A DNA stretch of 36,677 nucleotides, from NCBI GenBank assembly GCA_014360995.1, contig JACIWL010000013.1:1-36677 (forward strand). The letters are read 5' to 3'. The position numbers were made by a program, and so were the translations under genes. The notes beneath the pieces were generated by a model. It was not told the origin of the DNA, ran no database searches, and saw nothing but the letters and a program-made list of their open reading frames with translations. Shown here in pieces: positions 34,091 through 36,677 of the stretch (the stretch's first letter is position 1; every line of letters begins with the position of its first letter). Source of the DNA: Candidatus Bipolaricaulota bacterium. Its GTDB lineage: Bacteria; Bipolaricaulota; Bipolaricaulia; Bipolaricaulales; Bipolaricaulaceae.

Positions 34091-36677
34091 CTCGCTTCAT
34101 CTCGTAGAGGATCTGATCCGCCCAGCGGAAAAGCTCCTCCACGGAGACCTTGGGCTGTGTGCGCGGATCCCAACAGGCAAAGCCCAGGGTCAACCGGATC
34201 TGCGGGGGCTCAGCCAGCGGCCCAAAGGGCTCGCAGAAGCGTCGAACCACCTCCTGCGCTCCCGCGGCGTCCGTCTCCGGCAACACCACACAGAATTCGT
34301 CTCCACCCCAGCGGAAGATGTAATCCGCCCGGCGGATGTTCTCCCGCAACGCTTTGGCCAGACGACGCAAGGCCTCATCGCCCACCAGGTGGCCGTAGCG
34401 ATCGTTGATCTTCTTGAAGTTGTCGATGTCGATGAGGATGAGGGAGAGTGGATGTCCATATCGCTCGGCCCGGGCGAGCTCCCGCTCGAGGACCTCGTTC
34501 AGGAACCGGCGGTTATAAAGCCCAGTCACAGGATCACGGATGGCCTGCTCGCGGAGTTCCGCTTCCAGTTCCACGCGGCGCAGCTCCTCGTATACGTGCC
34601 GGGCTAGGATCTCCAGCAGCGTCACATCGTGGCTGCTGAAGGCGTTGGGCCGGAGGGCAATCACCTGGAGGACTCCTTTATCGCCCACGGGGACGGATAC
34701 GAACGAACGAATGCGCGGATCTGTAGGCAAAGCTTCGGGGAAATCCTCCACGTTCCCGAAATAGATCCTCCCCTGGGCCCAGGTTTTCCCGGCGATACCC
34801 TCGCCGCGGCGAAACACGCGACTTTCAATCCCGAGAACGCCGGCTTCGGCCACAGGCATGAGAACATCGCCTCGGCCGAGGGCAATATAGGCCTGCTCGT
34901 AGCCCAGCCTCTTCGCCAGTGCCTGGACAGCTAAGGAGCAGACTTCCTCCGGGGAGCTGGCCCGCTGCATTTTTTGGGAGAGCTCGTGCAGGGCCACGAG
35001 TTTGGCTCCTAACTCCTCCAAGTTTCTCAGCCGCTTCAGTCCTAACAGGGCCACGGCGAGCTCGGCTGCGATGATGCCCAGGAGATCCCGATCCTGAGGG
35101 GAAATGCCCCCTACTTCCTCATGCTCCACGTTCAGGACCCCGAATTTCCAATCGCCCACCGAGAGGGGGATGGCCAGCTCGCAGCGGGCGGTGGGCAAGC
35201 CAGCCACGTAGCGGGGCTCAGCCTGCACGTCGGGAACATACACCGGTTCGTTGGCCAAATAGGCCGCCACAGTGACGCCCTTCTCCCCGCTCAGGGGCAA
35301 CCTTAAACCCTCGAGTTCAGGAGGATAGTTGCGGTGGGCTACCAGGACCAGCTCCTCTCCCTGGGCCTCGAGGATTGCAGCGTACCGGAACCCCAGGATC
35401 TCGTGGACCGCCGTGAGCGCTAGCTCGTAGAGTTCGGAGGGGGTTTGGGCGAGTTTCAGTTCACGCGAGACCTTCTCGATGGCCCGGAGTTTCTCGGCGG
35501 TGGAGCGCACCTGCTGGTGGAGAAGGGCATTACGCAGGGCGAAGGCCGCACCGCTAGCTAGAGCCAGAAGCACGGCCTTTTCCCTTTCCCCGAAATTAAT
35601 GGGCGAAAAGCTCTGGACCGAGAGGACCCCTACCACCTCGTCTTCCACCCGCAGGGGCACTCCAGCCCAGGCCCGCGCAGGCCGGCCCACCTGACGGAAG
35701 GGCACCGGCGGTGGCTCTTTCTCCACGTCGCCTAGGAAAAGGGGGATCCCATGGACTGCAACCCAGGCCGTGGGACTGGCAGAGGGATCCAGAGGAAGCT
35801 CCGGTAACTCCACAGGCTGACATTCCTCCAAAGCGAAAAGTGGCACAAGCTTTTTTCTGTTTTTGTCCACCGCCATCACGAAGAACGCCTCACAGGAGAT
35901 GAGTGTGTGGATCTCCTCGTGGATGCGGGAGAGGACAGCAGGGAGATCCAGGGAGGAGGAGATGCGAGTCAGGGCCGCGTTTAATCGGCGCAAAGCCTCT
36001 TCCGCTTCCACTTGCGGGGTAAGATCCAAAATGGACACTAAGACCCGACTGTAATCCTTTTCGCTTCCGGGTAACACTCGCCAAGTCAAGTAGACATGAA
36101 GCTTACGACCGCGCGCCGTGCGGTTCACACCGCGCCCGTAAAACTCTTTTTTCCCCTCCCAAATGGCCAGAAGCTCTTGCTGCCAAAGAGGAAGAACTTC
36201 CTCGGAGGAAATGATCTGCGGTAGTTTTTCCTGAAGCTCTTCCTGGCTCTGCACCTCAAAGAGGCGCAATGTGGCGGGGTTCACCGCCACCACGCGCAAA
36301 AGCTTCAGGGTCTCCAACAGAAATTCCGGATGCTGGCCCAGATAAGCCTCGAGATCCTCCACGCCCTCCTCGCGCAGTTTGGCAATCTTGGCGTGTACCT
36401 GAGAGAAATCCTCGATCCAAAGGGAAACCAGCGATTCCTCGAACATGGTCCGGTAATGGCTTTCGCTTGCCCGCAGGGCCTCGTAAAGCTCGATGTTTTC
36501 CAGAACAATCCCGGCATATTGGGCAAGGGACGAAAGGGTGGGGACAAAAGGGGATATGGCCCGGGGCTTCCGGCTATGCACGTAGAACACGCCCCGGACT
36601 TTTCCCCGAATGCGAATGGGAAAACCTCCCAGGGACCGAATACCTGATTCCACGAGGATTGGATTCGGAAAGATAAC
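34074..36677 (-). CDS. Diguanylate cyclase with PAS and multiple GAF domains (N-terminus off right edge)
   Basis: At least 867 residues; the frame is open to the window edge, and the first visible part (RIRGKVRGVFYVHSRKPRAI) is the second half of a GAF domain, so the true start lies outside. Then come a PAS-like segment (SHYRTMFEESLVSLWIEDFS) and three more GAF domains, with recurring GVPLRVEDEVVGVLSVQS, IPLSVGDWKFGVLNVEHEE and VPVGDKGVLQVIAL segments. A C-terminal GGDEF domain makes c-di-GMP from GTP: RDPVTGLYNRRFLNEVLERE, DIDNFKKINDRYGHLVGDEA and RWGGDEFCVVLPETDA. The RRAD lying 5 residues before GGDEF is an intact RxxD product-inhibition site. No transmembrane helix is visible in this part, so it looks like a soluble multi-ligand sensor. 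Confidence 0.93.
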   Translation of the reverse strand, partial: VIFPNPILVESGIRSLGGFPIRIRGKVRGVFYVHSRKPRAISPFVPTLSSLAQYAGIVLENIELYEALRASESHYRTMFEESLVSLWIEDFSQVHAKIAKLREEGVEDLEAYLGQHPEFLLETLKLLRVVAVNPATLRLFEVQSQEELQEKLPQIISSEEVLPLWQQELLAIWEGKKEFYGRGVNRTARGRKLHVYLTWRVLPGSEKDYSRVLVSILDLTPQVEAEEALRRLNAALTRISSSLDLPAVLSRIHEEIHTLISCEAFFVMAVDKNRKKLVPLFALEECQPVELPELPLDPSASPTAWVAVHGIPLFLGDVEKEPPPVPFRQVGRPARAWAGVPLRVEDEVVGVLSVQSFSPINFGEREKAVLLALASGAAFALRNALLHQQVRSTAEKLRAIEKVSRELKLAQTPSELYELALTAVHEILGFRYAAILEAQGEELVLVAHRNYPPELEGLRLPLSGEKGVTVAAYLANEPVYVPDVQAEPRYVAGLPTARCELAIPLSVGDWKFGVLNVEHEEVGGISPQDRDLLGIIAAELAVALLGLKRLRNLEELGAKLVALHELSQKMQRASSPEEVCSLAVQALAKRLGYEQAYIALGRGDVLMPVAEAGVLGIESRVFRRGEGIAGKTWAQGRIYFGNVEDFPEALPTDPRIRSFVSVPVGDKGVLQVIALRPNAFSSHDVTLLEILARHVYEELRRVELEAELREQAIRDPVTGLYNRRFLNEVLERELARAERYGHPLSLILIDIDNFKKINDRYGHLVGDEALRRLAKALRENIRRADYIFRWGGDEFCVVLPETDAAGAQEVVRRFCEPFGPLAEPPQIRLTLGFACWDPRTQPKVSVEELFRWADQILYEMKRAKPTP

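Overview
The window is a gene-dense, GC-rich bacterial segment. Most genes are separated by a few bases or overlap by 4 to 65 bp. Both ends cut through genes: an MTA phosphorylase on the left and a multi-GAF diguanylate cyclase on the right. A length near 36.7 kb with both ends inside genes fits an environmental fosmid insert, but that is inference. The deep-branching, probably thermophilic flavour comes from aspartate carbamoyltransferase with a separate PyrI regulatory chain, an archaeal-style GMP synthetase lacking its amidotransferase domain, a family 5 uracil-DNA glycosylase, and promoters whose -10 box sits 5 to 9 nt before the start codon. My best guess is Candidatus Bipolaricaulota/Acetothermia (OP1). 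Nothing in the window, such as a 16S gene, proves it.

Layout. (1) 1-13767: a divergent mtnP, then one long plus-strand gene train. It encodes a nucleoside phosphorylase, a secreted 5'-nucleotidase with an inserted ComEA-type helix-hairpin-helix domain, a four-gene BMP-type nucleoside ABC transporter, MtnA (aldose-1-phosphate isomerase), a class II aldolase, a Nif3-like protein, an MFS carrier, a free-standing lipoyl domain, LipB, LipA, LplA and a DUF501 protein. The first half reads as a route that dephosphorylates extracellular nucleotides, imports nucleosides, phosphorolyses them and cleaves the sugar 1-phosphate to DHAP plus a two-carbon aldehyde. (2) 13930-17162, minus strand: a secreted VWA/RTX/Ig-like protein and dprA. 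(3) 17272-18908: a secreted WD40 protein and a family 5 uracil-DNA glycosylase. (4) 18844-20304, minus: a short ComEC. (5) 20417-26016: a complete pyrBI-C-F-K-D-E operon, lacking only carAB. (6) 26017-27540, minus: xpt and guaA ATP-PPase subunit, which together make GMP from xanthine. (7) 27626-28762: tmRNA, tRNA-Gln and rnc packed with 3-4 nt gaps. (8) 28788-31069: a large secreted protein, tRNA-Glu and a perfect terminator. (9) 31145-33205: an islet of lipoproteins around a nitroreductase remnant. (10) 33317-36677: an MBL-fold hydrolase and the GAF/GGDEF protein.

Themes. Nucleotide economy dominates: salvage of nucleosides, MTA and xanthine, plus de novo pyrimidine synthesis. Natural-transformation genes (dprA, comEC) sit nearby, and the ComEA-like domain inside the nucleotidase hints that extracellular DNA may be food. 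The most interesting signals are the nucleoside-to-DHAP gene set, the domain insertion in the nucleotidase, an RNase III that lacks one of its four catalytic acids and starts 3 nt after a tRNA, a tmRNA tag ending in ALN rather than ALAA, and a recurrent leaderless promoter architecture.
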